Source: Theristus sp. LFF4_11 (Eukaryota; Nematoda; Chromadorea; Monhysterida; Xyalidae). Taken from it: 64,000 nt of DNA. The number at the start of each line of letters is the position of its first letter. The first letter of the stretch is position 1. The stretch is taken from assembly GCA_030248135.1 (NCBI GenBank), contig JASANC010000738.1:1-64000 (forward strand), in the 5' to 3' direction. The notes under the pieces were generated by a model. It saw nothing but the letters and a program-made list of their open reading frames with translations, was not told the origin of the DNA and did not search any database. This document shows, one piece after another, positions 37,601 to 56,257 of this stretch. The translations under genes were made by a program, and so were the position numbers.

Positions 37601-40600
37601 AAGTGTCATAATCACATCTGTTGATGTTTTATGTAAATTTGTCAGTGTGATGGGGCACCCTAAAAAAGCGTCTGTAATTAAGCGTGCCTTATGGCTTGTG
37701 GATTAGCCGAATTTTTTATGTGCAATAATTAATTGAGATGACATGATTACTGATTGAGAAGCAACAGTACACGGCGTATTCTTCTCACGGTTTAAAAAGA
37801 AACCAATTTTTAATTTAAGGGCCACTAAGATAAGATATGGTTGAATTTTCAATTCAGTGGCTTACAAAGTTTCAACAAATCTTTACAGGCACCCCTGCAT
37901 CCACAATGACACAACAGCAACAGTGCAGTCCCCCGCAACAACCATCCTCCACCACAGGCCTGGGAGCACCGAGTCATCTTCTGACGGGCGGTTTTCCCGC
38001 GCCCTCTGCTGCCGCAGCGGCGGCACTGGCCGGTCTGTTCACACAAGCCAACAACAACAACAACAACAACAACCACATCAGCGCTCAAACGAACAACCCA
38101 TTGCACAACTTCGGCCAACTTGCAACATCCACCCCGCTGTTCGACCCGTTGACGCTGTCAGCATTGCTCGCGCAAATGCAACATCAGCAGCAACACATCC
38201 CCGTTTCGAGCGTCAACAACAACAATCCGTCTGCGTTCCCGTTCGCCGGTCTAAATCCGTCATCATCATTCGCGGCGACTCAACCGTCAGCAACAACGGT
38301 GCTGCTCTCCTCCCCGCCGCCACCGATCGCCCAGTCGGTCAGTCCTCAGCCTAAGACCACCGCTCAGCTGCCGCAGACGGCGCCGCTACACTCGCCCAGT
38401 ACAGCTGCGTCCCTGTTGCAACCGGCGCGAGCCGCCGGCGTGCCGGACGCAAGTGTCACGATCATGGCGTTGAACGCGTTGAACCGACGGAAGCGACGCG
38501 CCGCGCAGCAACAACAACAGAAAGAGAAACAACAACAACAGCAACTGCAGTCGAACGAGTCGACGCCCGTAAAGGCGGAGCTTGATTTTCACGGCGAACA
38601 CCATCACGATGCTGATCTGGACTCGCCGGCATCAAAACGCTCGAATTCGGTGTCGGACAACAAGGTGCGGAACCCTTTTTTGATTGGTATTTTCAATTTT
38701 CGATCAGACTGCTGCAAATATAATAAAGTCGTTGTAGTTGTGGGTTCCTAATCCCAAAACCTAATCATTATATTCCTAACCCAAGCCTTTTCGACCAGGT
38801 GAAACTGATCAAATTGGTTTTGGCATTTTCTTTTTTTCTGTGAAACATCTGGTTTCTTTTGGAGGATTCGGTTTCCTCTATTCAATTTCCAACTCAAGGA
38901 GTTGGGATTTCATGAAAAAAAACCGAAATTCACCCAACCCGAACCCACCTTATTCTGAATCAACCAAAAAAGTTAGCAAACCAAAAACTGAAAAAATTCC
39001 AGGACGACATCTACTGGGAGCGTCGTCGGCGGAACAACGAAGCGGCGAAACGGTCACGTGACTCGCGACGCCGCAAGGAGGAGGAGGTCGCGTCGCGGGC
39101 GGCCTTTCTCGAGCAGGAGAATCTGAAACTCCGAGCGCAAGTGACGATCCTGAAGAATGAGACCGCAAAACTTCAGTTGATGCTGTTCAGCCAGCCGCAG
39201 AGCAACAACGCCGCCGCCGCCGGCGGACTCTTGGCGACGACGCAAAACGAACAAATGACGATTGCGAAATCGAACGGAAGCGAGTCGTCCGGGGCGAGCT
39301 CGTTGTCGCCGACGTTGAGCGCCGACTAGGCTTTTTTGGGTTTTGTTGTTTGATAAAGTCAAATAAAGATGTATTTTCAACATTGTTCATCCGTTTTCAT
39401 TCATGTTTTTTTCTTTTTTTCATTGCTGGGTCGACTGGAAAACGTGTGCTTTTTTGGGAACTTCTAACACCGGACGTTTCTAACAATTCCAGTCAGTCGA
39501 GTTCTCAGTTGAAAGTAATTGAGAATGTTTTGCTTTGCAAATCGTTTTGATGAGAACATTTTTCACGATTCGAGGTTTTTCAGTTTGATTGATACTGAAC
39601 ATGGTAACTTTTGTACAGATTATTTTTTGTTGATGTGTTTAGCAGTTTTATTCTGTGTTGTAAGTTCGCTTTGTAATTTTGGTTGATTAATCTTAGTTTT
39701 CTGTTTGTTATTCGCTAGTGTTTGATTTTCTGTGATTTTAGAAAAGTCAACGTTTTTTTTTGCAACTTTTAGCAACAGCCTGCTGTGCAATTGTCAAGTT
39801 TGTGTCAACGTTCAGGTTTTTGCATCGCTAAATGCCAAAAAACAGCCAATATTGAAGTCTCAGGAAACATATTTGTGCCGATCAATACGCTTTCATTTTG
39901 TTACACGGGCTTTTATTTTCTCTGCTTCTGTTTGTCTTGTTGTTTTAAGTTTTTGTATTCATTTGGTCTTTCAATGATTTTCGCATTTTGCGTTTGTCAC
40001 GGGTGTATTATAGTTTTAAATCGTGCAAGTTGTTTTGAAGAAGATTAGACAGTTTTGACTCTGCTATTTCGTGCGAGCAAAGATTAGTGCCAACTTTTTG
40101 AATCTATGAAGCCAAGTTTTTCAAATTTTCACAGTTTTGAAGATCTGTCTCACTATCCCTCAGTGCTTTCAGCTTGTGTTTTGAGAGATATTTCTTTTTA
40201 TATGTGTATATGTTATTTCTTTTTGGTTGATTACGTTTTTTTAAATAAAAGTTGGGTGAATTCAAGCTGCTTGTCGGCAACATTCTGTGAAGCAACAAAC
40301 GAGACAGGAAACTCAGACATTTCAAAAGGACTTTCATAAAAAATGATCATACGTAACATGGCATCGGTTTTTTTTTCGTGTGGGTCACATTTCAAAGACA
40401 TTCCAGATGATTAATTACGTACTTCAAACGAGAAACAAACAGGAAACTAAACAGAAAAAAGAGTTGCAGCACACAAAATGCAGGCCTGCCCGTTACGTCT
40501 GTTGACCTCGGGTCAAAACGCATACAAACGCAACAAGTTTTGCGTAACCTTATGACCGCAACCCCACAAAAGCCCCATTTTTTGAATCTCAATTGGGGCA

Positions 40601-43600
40601 AGCGGACAAGAATAAAAACAGTGATGGCGAATTATTGCATAATTAGGGATAAGTTTTAGGGGGAGAACGAGTGTGGGAATGCGTCATGCATGTTCAATCA
40701 TTTTGCCCTTTATTCTTCCCCCGTTCTTGTTGCTTTTTTGCATAATCGTGCTTTCTGGTTTCTCCTTAAACAGAACAAGATTACATCACAATATACGCGT
40801 TAGGGCTCAATTCAAAAAAATCCGACCCATAGCCAATCACAGTTTTATATCAAAATAACAAGGCGCAACAATGGAAGAAGGTTGGTTAGGGCACGGAGGT
40901 CACGACGGGAGTTTGGTGGGATTGGTAATATCCGTCCGTCCAGGCTTTTTGGTTCTTTTGGCCCCGTCACCAATTAGGTTTTTAGTATTTCACTATTCAC
41001 CATTTACTTTTATCACTGTTTATCGTTTTTTTTGTGTAAAAATGACTATTGCTTCTTTCCGCAAAAGCTGAACGATTTCAGAAACACACAAATATTGATT
41101 GAAACAAAAAATCGTGCACATGAAAGTGCAAATCGTTGTGAAACGACAGACTGCAAAATAGTTTTAATTTGAACAGCACTTTTAATTATTGGCGGGTCTT
41201 ACCGTTCGCTTTTATGCTTTGTTTTTTTATTTAAATCTGGGTTTCCTGATTACTGGAGTCAAATCAATGATACTTTAACAATTGTGAGTGACAGCACCGA
41301 AAAAATGAACTTTAACATAAACTTGCTGGTTACGTACGACTGTCTGCAGTCAAGAGAACAGAGCAGAAGGAGGGGACAGTTTTTTTTTGGTGGTGGAAAT
41401 TTGGGTCGGCAAATAAAAGAAATACAACATGGGAAAACTACGCGAAATCGAAAGGTAGTATGCTTCAATTGTAATGTTGAAAGCAAAGGAACCGCACCCT
41501 TGTCTATTTGCAAACAAGAAAAAATGCACACAGAATTCCGTTGCACGCGAAAAGAGTGTTGTGTTGCATACGGTATTTACATAATTTATTTTTTATGATT
41601 TTCCAAGAGCTAACAAGACTCAATTGTTCGTCTATTGTGTAGTATTGTTGGATAAAAATAGCTTGTTGACCCCACTGAGGTCACGTAAGGCACACTCCCC
41701 TCCGCTCATCCGTTGCATCGTTTTAGGGTGCGGTACATTTTGTTTGTTGTTGTGTCATGTGTGTGTGTGTGCGGGGCGACAGATTGCGCTGTGATTAGCG
41801 CACAAAAGCATGTGCGCGTTTTTGCGGTAAAATCGACCGCAAAACATACCGACGCACAGGCACAGCTGGTGCACTCAGGAGCACAGTTTGACAAGTGGTA
41901 TTTGCGGTAAACGCTTTTTTATGCCAAAAAGATAAAATAAAGGATGTTTGGGTTGTTGACTAATTAGCGTGTCGTGAAACAATTACGATATGGAATGCTA
42001 TGCAACACCACTCTTCTAGGACATTTCAGTTTTTGGGGATAAAAATCGCCTAAAAATAGAAAATTGGTCAATTCGTTTTATTGATTTTTTAGCATCATCG
42101 GAAAACCGTAAAACTAAAGGTCCGTTTATACCTGACGTATGCAGACGGGTACGTCACGTCGCTTCACTTCTCGTGTTATTACGCGTACTACCGTTCAAAA
42201 CTTGACGTACGTCTGCATACGTCGGGTATGAACGGACCTTAGAAGGACCGCGCAATCATCTCTGCGCATCCAAAATCGCTCGAGATGAAAAGGCCTCAAC
42301 CTATGGTTGTCACTGGAATTGCAGCGATTTTTGCAAACAACCGTATCGTATTGGTTTGAAGAACATTCAAACATTTGGCGTGTCGTGTGTCAGTCGTATC
42401 GTGAACGTTGGTGTCTGTTCTTATACTAGTATGTTCTAGCACACAGTCACAAACAAACACACAGACATCGGCGTCTGTGTGTGCCTGTGTGTTTGTTCGG
42501 CGACTGTGTAACATTACTGTGTAACATTTATAATAAAGCGAGTGTCGGCCTCAGACTACAGGACTGTATTTTGGATTTATTCAAACGTGTCCGGACTAAA
42601 ATGACGTCATTTGCTTTAAAAACGCCCGTTTGTCAAAGTACAGGCACTGAAATGTCAGTTTGGTGTGACTGATGCGAGATTCACCATTTGTTTACGGACA
42701 GAAATCGGCTGAACGGAAAGTCTGGTTTGCTGTGAACGGCAAGCGCATGTTTGGCGGCACATGACGTCATTTCAGTGGGACACGTTTAAAAAAATAGGCT
42801 ATACCAAAAGCTGCGAGAACGGCGCCACCATCGCTCCAAACCACGCCCCCATGTTGCACAGTCCCACCCCGGCACTCCGCACGGTCGTCGGAAAGATCTC
42901 CGCGCTGAACAGCCAAATTCCCATGAACGAACTGGCGATGCTGAACTTGCCGACCAGCCACAGTGCCGTTGAAGCGACCACGTACGAACTACCGTCTGGA
43001 ATACCGTATTACCCCCAATAAACCCCCATGGGGGATTAATACGTCAGCGACTTTTAGGGGTGGGGGTTTATTGGTGGGGGGGGGGGATTATTGGTGGGGG
43101 GGGGGTTTATTATACAAAAATTTCTAGGGGTGGGGTTTTGTTGAAAAATGGCAAAAATACCTTGCATGGCAGGCAAGAAAGTTGCAGAAACTTCTACTTT
43201 TCACAGAGATTTCCTTTTGTAACAGCCTTTTGTAATGAAATTACCATTAACTCATCCATTTGGGGCCTTTGGTAGCACAATTTCACCAATGTCACTGCAT
43301 TCAGCCACTGAATTCGCTGGGTATGTGTTTCAAACAGGTTTCCAATTAACCCCCATGGGGGATTATTTGTGGGGGGGGATTATTTGGAAACTGGTCGGGG
43401 GGGTGGGGGTTTATTGGTGGGGGGGGGATTAATGGTGGGGGGGGGGGTTAATGGGGGTAATACGGTATACAGTCTAGCTTTATGAAGTATCCAACTAGCT
43501 GATTGGTTGATGCATGCATTCCTGTGCATGGATTGCTGTGGAGGCGGAGTTTGGTTTGCTTAGAATACATGCGTCCCGTGACTACCAACCAATCAGCTAG

Positions 43601-46600
43601 TTGGATATGTTATGGAGTTGAGACTGTATAGTAATGTTGTGCATGTAAGCCGAGGGAATTCGAAAATCAAGCGATCGAGTGACTAATGATAGTTAGTTGC
43701 TCAATCAGCAGTGCAATAAAAGAAATCGATTAGCTCGCAGTGAAAGTAAATCTTCAAGAAACTTCGCGCAGTTTAGCTGGAATAGCTTATCTGGCAACTC
43801 TAACGTCAGGGACAAAATAAAACGCTTTTTACCCGAAAACTTCAAACCTTCTCGTTTCGGCAGGAGCACCAGCGCAACGAGCGACAAGCAGACCATCATG
43901 TAGTAGATCATCAATGACCATCTGCGACCAAGCCTGAATTGCTTTGTTCTGGTGTTGAATCAAGAGCTTGTGGTCATAAAAAGCACAAGAAACAGTTTTT
44001 TCAAAAACAAATCAGTTTTTTTCCGATTTTCGCACCAATTCAGCGTGTACGGCAGGAGCAGATACGCGGGCAACTCCACGACCCCCGTGAGCAGATAATT
44101 CACGTAGCGATTTCCGGCCAACCGAGTGCTGTACAGCGAGAGCGCGTAGAAAATGATACAACTCGTGAACCTGCACTGCAAAACAGTTGGCATTTCTATC
44201 GGTGGTCATAAAAACGTGAGCAAATAGAAAAATATTGTGGTCCAAGTGTTAAAAGTTCAAAAAATCCTGTTTCTTTCAAACCCACCAGATATACACATTG
44301 ATCAACGTTTGCACGACGAGTGGGGCCGACTTGAAAATGTGGAACACGTTTCTGGTCACGGTTTTGTCATTTGGCGTCGTCGTGTTGCCACTTGCTGCCA
44401 GATCTGATGTTTCGTCGTCATCTTCGTGGCAGTCGGCCAAATCGAAGTTGACTTTGTTGACCTGATGTTTCAAAAAAGACAGTTTCTCATGGATTGCACT
44501 TAACTGGCTGTTGTCACTGAAATTAAATTCTGTTTTTTGAAAAAAAGCAAAACTAAAAAACCTGTTTTGCTCGTTCAATCCACGCGTAAGCAGCGTTTAT
44601 CTGATTCGTGGCGACGTACCACTGGAGGCTTTCCGGTAAAAACCTGAAATTTAGGGCAAACAATTTGGGTAAAATGGATGATTTGGGTAAATTTAGGCAA
44701 TTTCTGAAAGAAACACGAACCATCAAAGCTGGTGATGTAAACAGAAAGTCACTCAAAAAGTAAAAGCGCAGAATCGCTCCATGAACGGAAAACGAAAATT
44801 TCGAGAAAAATGGGTCCCCGAAAAAGCATGTCAACGTCAACGTCAAAGAAGTTTCAGAATTTTCCTTTTTTCTAAACTGACCAGTAATATAACAACATAG
44901 CGACACACGGTGTGGCACCGACAACAGTCAGCTGACGCCAATCATGCCAGAAAATCGCCAAAACTCCAACCAAACATACGCCAGCTGTCCAGAAAATGCC
45001 GTAAATAAGCGTGCCATACGAGCGGTTTTTTGGCACCATCACTTCACACGAAAGCACCCAACCGACAACGCCGATTCCCTGAGTTGCTTTCTTCCCTGGT
45101 TTTAGAAACTGTTGAAACCTCGAGTTTTGAAAACTTTTGCAACCAGGGAGACTCGAGTTCGAGTCCCAGTCGAGGTTTCAGAAGTTTTCTCGATGATGGC
45201 TAAGCATCCTCATACAGAGTTTAAAGCACCAAAAGGGAGATAACGGCAGAGGAAAAACGGGCCTCGATGAGTCAAGTGATCTAAAGGCAGTGATTCGAAA
45301 AACCGGAAACGTCGGTTCGAGTTTCACTCGAGGTTTCAAAGTTTTTTTTTCGATGATGGCAGCACTTCTTTCCAAAAAAAAGTTCCAAAAAAGTCCTGGT
45401 GTGAAGGCGGCATGACAACACAGTAACTGTTGCACATTCCCAAAGAAACACACAGACACCCAACACAGTGCTCTGCGTCTGTGCCAGTGTGTTTGCGACT
45501 GTGCAACGCACAACTGCATTATACTGTGTTATGCATAACCGTCTTTTTCGCAGCTTTTGTTCATACAAGTAAAAAACCAAGGAAACATACTGCACAACTG
45601 ATGCCAGTGAACACGCGTAGAACAATGAACGTTGTCAAGTTCGGCACAAACGCACTGGCAAAGGACACCACAACCAGCAGCACGGCGTTGGCCAAGAAAA
45701 CCTGAAATCTTATAGGTTTCAAACTGACTTTTGGCGTTAGCTTATGTTTCTCTCTCTCGTCTCTGCTTTCAGTGATTCACACTTTTTGCTCGCAAATGCG
45801 CTAGCACAGTAAGTTTGTTTAAACCTGTCGCTTGTTTGCAGAATACAGAGCTTGCGAATTTAAGGAAAAAACGGCGTCGCGTTGCAAGAAGAGAAGACAT
45901 ATCATCATAAATCACAAATGGAGTGTTTAGATTTCAAACAAGCCCGATGCATTCGTCCTTCTTTTTTCTTGCTGTGCTTCAAAGTTATCGCACGCTCCGT
46001 ATTCAGTGACAAGTTCAACCAAATAGATTTTACCAGTACCAAAAGAATGTTGTCAATTCAAGTCAATTTAAAACTGCTGGATCTCGTTTTTCACTTTTCA
46101 CACTTTCAAAAGCGCATCAAGTTACTCCAACATCAAATAATTTACCTTTCTGCGTCCCCAACGGTCAGCCAAACCGGGAACAACTGCGGCACCGACGAAG
46201 AAACCAAAGAAGGAGGCAGATGTGGCAACACCACCCAGATACATGCGCGAGCAGACCAAAAACCACTGGAAAAAGTTTGACCCAAATTCTGGTCATGGTT
46301 GTTCTAGTGTGCATGGGCAAAGAACGAAATCGTCATGCATCGGCCCGGGACCTTTTTATCCCAGGTTGATTATCAAAGCTGTGGCGTTGATGGCAGGGTC
46401 GCTGTGACAGTTGTAGCTTGGGCAAATTTTCAGTGTAGACATAGATAGTATCTACATGTTGCTGGAAAATGTGGGGAAAGTGACTTTGCGGCGGAAATTT
46501 GGAATTAATTGATTGGAATGGATATTTGAATTTTTATTACACTTGTAAAACGAATTCATTAACAATAAAAACAGCTCAATTTTATTAATATCCAAAAATG

Positions 46601-47886
46601 AAGAATAAACGAGGAAATTTGGTTATTTTGCCTGAATTTTACACAAAAGTAAAAACATTAGTCAAAGATAGATTGAAAAATGCCCCCCCCCCGCCTTCCC
46701 AAAATAACACGGCAGGTCACCATCTCCACTCTCAACATATCAAAAAGCCCAAAGAAAATCCAAACTTACTTCCGACACAATCGTCTGCCCAAATTCACTA
46801 TTGAATCTGAGCACGGTGGAATTGTTTGCGGCACAAGTGGTCAGATTGTCTAATGGCGAGACACATTTGTCATTCCATGTTTCATTGATGTCTGAGTTGA
46901 GTTGTGCCTAAATGGTCGTTCTTGTTCAATTTTTGTGAGGACCAAAACGGAGAATCAAACTGAGGCAGAACCAACGTAGGACCAAACGGAGAGGGCACTA
47001 AACGGAGGCAGGTCCAATTGTTAAACTAAATTCAGAGGTAAGGAGACCCCAAATGACCAATCAAACGAAGGAGGGACCCAATGGGGGAGGGCGGAAAGAG
47101 CAAACGGTGAAGAAACTTCTAACAGCTTGCCAAACGGAGGAAGAACCAAACAGATGACCAAATGGATTAAGACCAAACATTGAGCGACTTTAAACAGACC
47201 ACAAAAAGAGAGTGAAAACACGACACAGGGTATAGACCAAACAGATGGAACAAAACGAATGTGCAGAAGCTATCAGGTGCTAAACGGTAAAGAGGAGACC
47301 TCGAACGGCCAATTAGGCCGAGCAAAGGGACGACCAACAAACAGAATGGGGCAAGCAGAGAACCAAACGGTAAAACCAAAAAGATGGACCAAATGGAGAA
47401 GCAAGGTAAAACCAAAGCCATCGACCAAATGGAGAAGCAAACGGTAAAACCAAAACTGTGAACCAATGGAGAACCAAACGGTAAAACCAAAACGATGGAC
47501 CAAATGGAGAACCAAATGGTAAAACCCAAAAAAATAAACCAAATGGAGAATCAAGGGGCCAGGAAAACCAAACGGACATTCATTTTTTATCCGGTCCTCA
47601 GTTTTGTGATCCTCCGTTTGGTCCAACAATTTTTGTCAACATTAATTTTGACGGTACTTTGTTCTCCGAACATGTGAACGGTGGCTTATCAGCTGTGAAC
47701 GCGATGCTGAGCATCTGCAGCGCGATGAAAAACCATGCGAAATTTACTAGCGCAAAAATCCACGTTTGGTAGAGGCCCCATACTCCTGAAAACGGTTTTT
47801 TACAGCAAATGGATTCTAGGCAACCGTCAAGGAAAGTCGTTACCTAAGTGATGAAATATTTGTTCAATGTTCAGTTTTTCAGCCAT
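34620..47886 (-). CDS. SLC22-like transporter, gene B (12 exons, 535 aa)
   Basis: SLC22-type transporter. Exons in transcript order: 47886-47844, 47785-47658, 46907-46770, 46265-46146, 45701-45591, 45078-44882, 44643-44562, 44461-44286, 44170-44036, 43933-43848, 42995-42805, 34820-34620. Family marks: MAEKLNIEQIFHHLG, helix 1, an ectodomain with Asn-glycosylation sites and Cys, GLADRWGRRK in the helix 2-3 loop, LPESLQWYVATNQ after helix 6, and SAEIFPTTVRSAGVG near helix 11. Every exon has a same-length counterpart in gene C or unit D, apart from exon 3 in C. The last exon lies 8 kb from exon 11; I assign it because it is almost identical to the last exon of gene C, in the right phase and orientation, and no other candidate lies between. 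That intron contains a bZIP gene on the other strand. Confidence 0.85.
34821..37365. other. Last intron of SLC22 gene B, upstream of the bZIP gene
   Basis: No exon recognised. About 34950-35050 has repeated AACGTTA(T/C) words with imperfect symmetry. 35960-36000 is a CT-rich run. The last kilobase before 37366 is T-rich and should hold the bZIP promoter and 5' leader, but no single element is clear. Confidence 0.4.
37366..39329 (+). CDS. PAR/CES-2-like bZIP transcription factor (3 exons, 390 aa)
   Basis: Nuclear DNA-binding factor. Exons: 37366-37435, 37889-38664, 39003-39329; phases agree. Exon 1 encodes a short conserved-looking start (MTSIDQAIDFSVKSSKLL). Exon 2 is low-complexity (Gln, Asn, Ser, Pro and Ala runs), as in transactivation regions. 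Exon 3 opens with DDIYWERRRRNNEAAKRSRD. This is the basic region of the PAR/HLF/CES-2/NFIL3 class, with the NNxAAKRSRD signature, followed by a leucine-zipper-like stretch (FLEQENLKLRAQVTIL). The residues just before it (SVSDNK) also fit the class. A PAR versus NFIL3 versus CES-2 assignment is not possible by eye. The gene is nested in the last intron of SLC22 gene B on the opposite strand. AATAAA at 39362 follows the stop. Confidence 0.9.
39362..39367 (+). terminator. Poly(A) signal of the bZIP gene
   Basis: AATAAA located 32 bases after the TAG stop, the only one close by, followed by a T-rich stretch. Confidence 0.6.
42115..42241. mobile_element. Foldback MITE, ends TAAGGTCCGTT
   Basis: 127 bp. 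TAAAGGTCCGTTTATACCTG and its inverted partner (GGTATGAACGGACCTTA) flank inverted ACGTATGCAGACG motifs. It is structurally like 14063-14250, with related TAAGG...CCGTTTA ends and an ACGTCACG-rich interior. Confidence 0.7.
42577..42788. mobile_element. MITE with AAACGTGTCC ends and TGACGTCA near each end
   Basis: About 212 bp. Its ends read AAACGTGTCCGGACTAAAATGACGTCAT and ATGACGTCATTTCAGTGGGACACGTTT, so each end carries a palindromic CRE-like TGACGTCA. An inverted copy is at 49577-49790. This copy ends 16 bases from SLC22 gene B exon 11, next to its splice donor. Confidence 0.75.
43002..43467. mobile_element. Inverted-repeat element with TACCGTATTACC ends abutting a splice acceptor
   Basis: Same family as 29897-30337, with an inverted core. 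It lies in SLC22 gene B intron 10, and its end is 6 bases from exon 11, so only the ATTCCAG at the acceptor is non-element sequence. Gene C has no element at this site. A second MITE starts two bases after its other end. Confidence 0.75.
43469..43627. mobile_element. MITE, complete copy, ends ACAGTCTAGCTTTAT
   Basis: 159 bp. It matches 16396-16550 over its whole length (TAGCTGATTGGTTGATGCATGCATT, GGAGGCGGAGTTTGG, inverted right end). It lies in SLC22 gene B intron 10, back to back with 43002-43467. Confidence 0.75.
47260..47570. repeat. Degenerate minisatellite in SLC22 gene B intron 2
   Basis: Tandem units of about 30-40 bases built on CCAAACGGTAAAACCAAA and GACCAAATGGAGAA words, imperfectly repeated. 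A shorter run of similar words is at 57480-57600 in the matching intron of unit D, so it predates the duplication. The open frames through it are artefacts. Confidence 0.6.
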
Positions 47887-49330
47887 TTTCTTCTAACAAA
47901 ACTTGAGAATTTTTAATATCTCGTCACTGCTGTTTGCCTTTCGAGATCTTTTTACTGTTAAGTGTAACTTGTTTAAAGCCACTGCAAACAAAGGGTGTCG
48001 CGTAATGATTTTCCCACCTTCTGATAAGGAGGGTGTTTGGTTATATAAATCTTGTTTGTTTCAACTGGCGCGTGATTCGAAAAAAAGAAATTTATAGAAA
48101 ATTGGGAATGTGTAATGTATTGTCAGTGTCACTGGTCCGACCCGAAGAAACGTAAATCGATCGAACAAAAGTACAAAGCCACCTCTTGTATTCTCCATTA
48201 AAACGGGATTCGTCGCAGACTACGAGTTGTCATTTACGAGAATGCCAATACGCACGATCTCCACATTGTGCGTGCAAGGGAGAAAGAACAAACAGAATAG
48301 CATGAACAAATTAATTGATTTTGAAAAACACGATTAATTTGAGACACAACTGAAAAAGATACCATGTTCATTCGGCCATTCCGTATGTGTACCACCAAAT
48401 AGAGCTTCGCTAGAACTGGTTCCACACTGGTCCCCAGAACCAGGGCAATTTTGCCTGGAACCAGGGGACCTGGTTTCGCACCAGACTCTCAAGTATTTTG
48501 TGCATAGAACAGACATACCAAAAGTGATAAAAAATCATTTTTTGGTGATTTTGTGATCTTGTTTGATGATAAAGCAACGATAATTTGCCTCGCTTCATTC
48601 CGCTACCAGACCTCTTCATTTATGCCTCTGCCCAGTCTACCGAAACCAGCTAGGGCTCTTTTGACACCCTTGAATTTCTGCCCCCCAAGCATAAAATGAA
48701 TGATCCTACTGAGGATTTGAATTTCAGCCTCCGAAAGATTCGATGACGATCTCAAGCGTCGATGCGAAGACCAAGCCACGTTTGGTGGACAAATCATGTG
48801 TGCGCTCAATTCGAAATCCATCCATCCAATTTTATTTCCTTGTATATTTTTTATATTTAGGTATTGTCGCACCGGTTCATAAAAATTGAAATAACATTCA
48901 AAAGGCCTTTAGCGATTATTATTGCGATTTTCTTATCAGTTGTTACTCGTCCGATAGAACGACTTTTTTCTCGACAATTCATTATTATTGTTCAGTAAAA
49001 TCAGTACAGGTTGTTGTTAGCAATAAGAGGACAGCAAACAAGAATTTTAAGTTGTCACCCTTTAAACTTTTATTGTAAACAAGTTGTCACCCTCGTGGCC
49101 TGGTTAGTACGTTAGACAACAGTCTGTGCGCTCGGGGGATCGAGCCCCGCCAAAAGTTGTACAGGCACTTAATGACAGAAAACTCCATGCGCCCTACTCA
49201 ATGGCGTTCTGTACGCTTCTCTGTGTTAGCCCTGGCTAAAAACATCGCCTAAAAATCCCAACAACAACAACAACTACAACAACCACAGGGGATGGTAGTC
49301 TCGGGAACTACCGGTATGACTATTTCAACA
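47887..49330. other. Spacer between SLC22 genes B and C, with a SINE
   Basis: Apart from the SINE at 49085-49285 I see no gene. TTTATT at about 49067 could be the minus-strand poly(A) signal of gene C. The promoter of gene B should lie next to 47887. Confidence 0.4.
49085..49285 (+). mobile_element. tRNA-derived SINE with CAA-rich tail, near-complete copy
   Basis: Close match to 14844-15043 across head, body and tail. The A box has lost a few bases (TGGCCTGGTTAGTACG). It lies just downstream of the SLC22 gene C stop codon, probably in its 3' UTR, antisense to it. Confidence 0.8.
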
Positions 49331-55649
<6,319 letters not shown>

Positions 55650-55963
55650 ATTTTTTTGATTGGTTAGTTAAAAAAAGCCAAATATTAAACGCGTATTTTA
55701 AAAACACAATCTCTTCAAAAGGCATGAAACTAAAGGCATTTGTTTTTACCACAATGGGAAACCGCATTTGGCAAAACAACGAAAACAAGAAACAACCATA
55801 AACTCCTTATCGCACAAACTGTATGCTGTGTGATGGTGTGCCAGGCAAATTGAACAGCAAGAAAAAGTGTTCTCAGGGCAGTATTACTGTCCAGAAAACA
55901 CAAATTAAAACAATGATCGATAAAAACTCGTGCTATAACACAGTGCAGGACAACAAAAATATT

Positions 55964-56086
55964 ATACCGTATTACCCCCATTAAACCCCCCCCCCCAATA
56001 ATCCCCCCCCCCCCACCAATAAACCCCCCCCTTAAAGTCGCTGACGTATTAATCCCCCATGGGGGTTTATTGGAGGTAATACGGTA
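55964..56086. mobile_element. Short TACCGTATTACC element
   Basis: 123-bp deletion derivative of the family at 29897-30337 and 43002-43467: both ends and C runs without the core. It lies between SLC22 gene C exon 1 and unit D exon 6. Confidence 0.7.
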
Positions 56087-56257
56087 CTGTACATTACCGC
56101 GTTGTCAAAATCATACAAATCAGTAAGTAACAATGCATTAATACTGTACTCCAACCAAACGTAATCAAGCATGGAACTCGAAAACTCGACACACAATCTG
56201 AGTGCCCAAAAATGTGAATGTCCAAAAACGTTTATAAATCTTTTTTTCCCAACTGAC

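Larger units (their letters stand above)
39330..42804. other. Rest of SLC22 gene B last intron
   Basis: Downstream of the bZIP gene. It holds a foldback MITE at 42115-42241, a short inverted repeat of TGTGTGTTTGT type at about 42437-42510, and a CRE-bearing MITE at 42577-42788. No further exons seen. Confidence 0.4.

Noticed and set aside
47200..47630. Overlapping 88-120 codon open frames on the minus strand
   Set aside because: Degenerate minisatellite in an SLC22 intron; the similar residues in each frame come from the tandem repeat.
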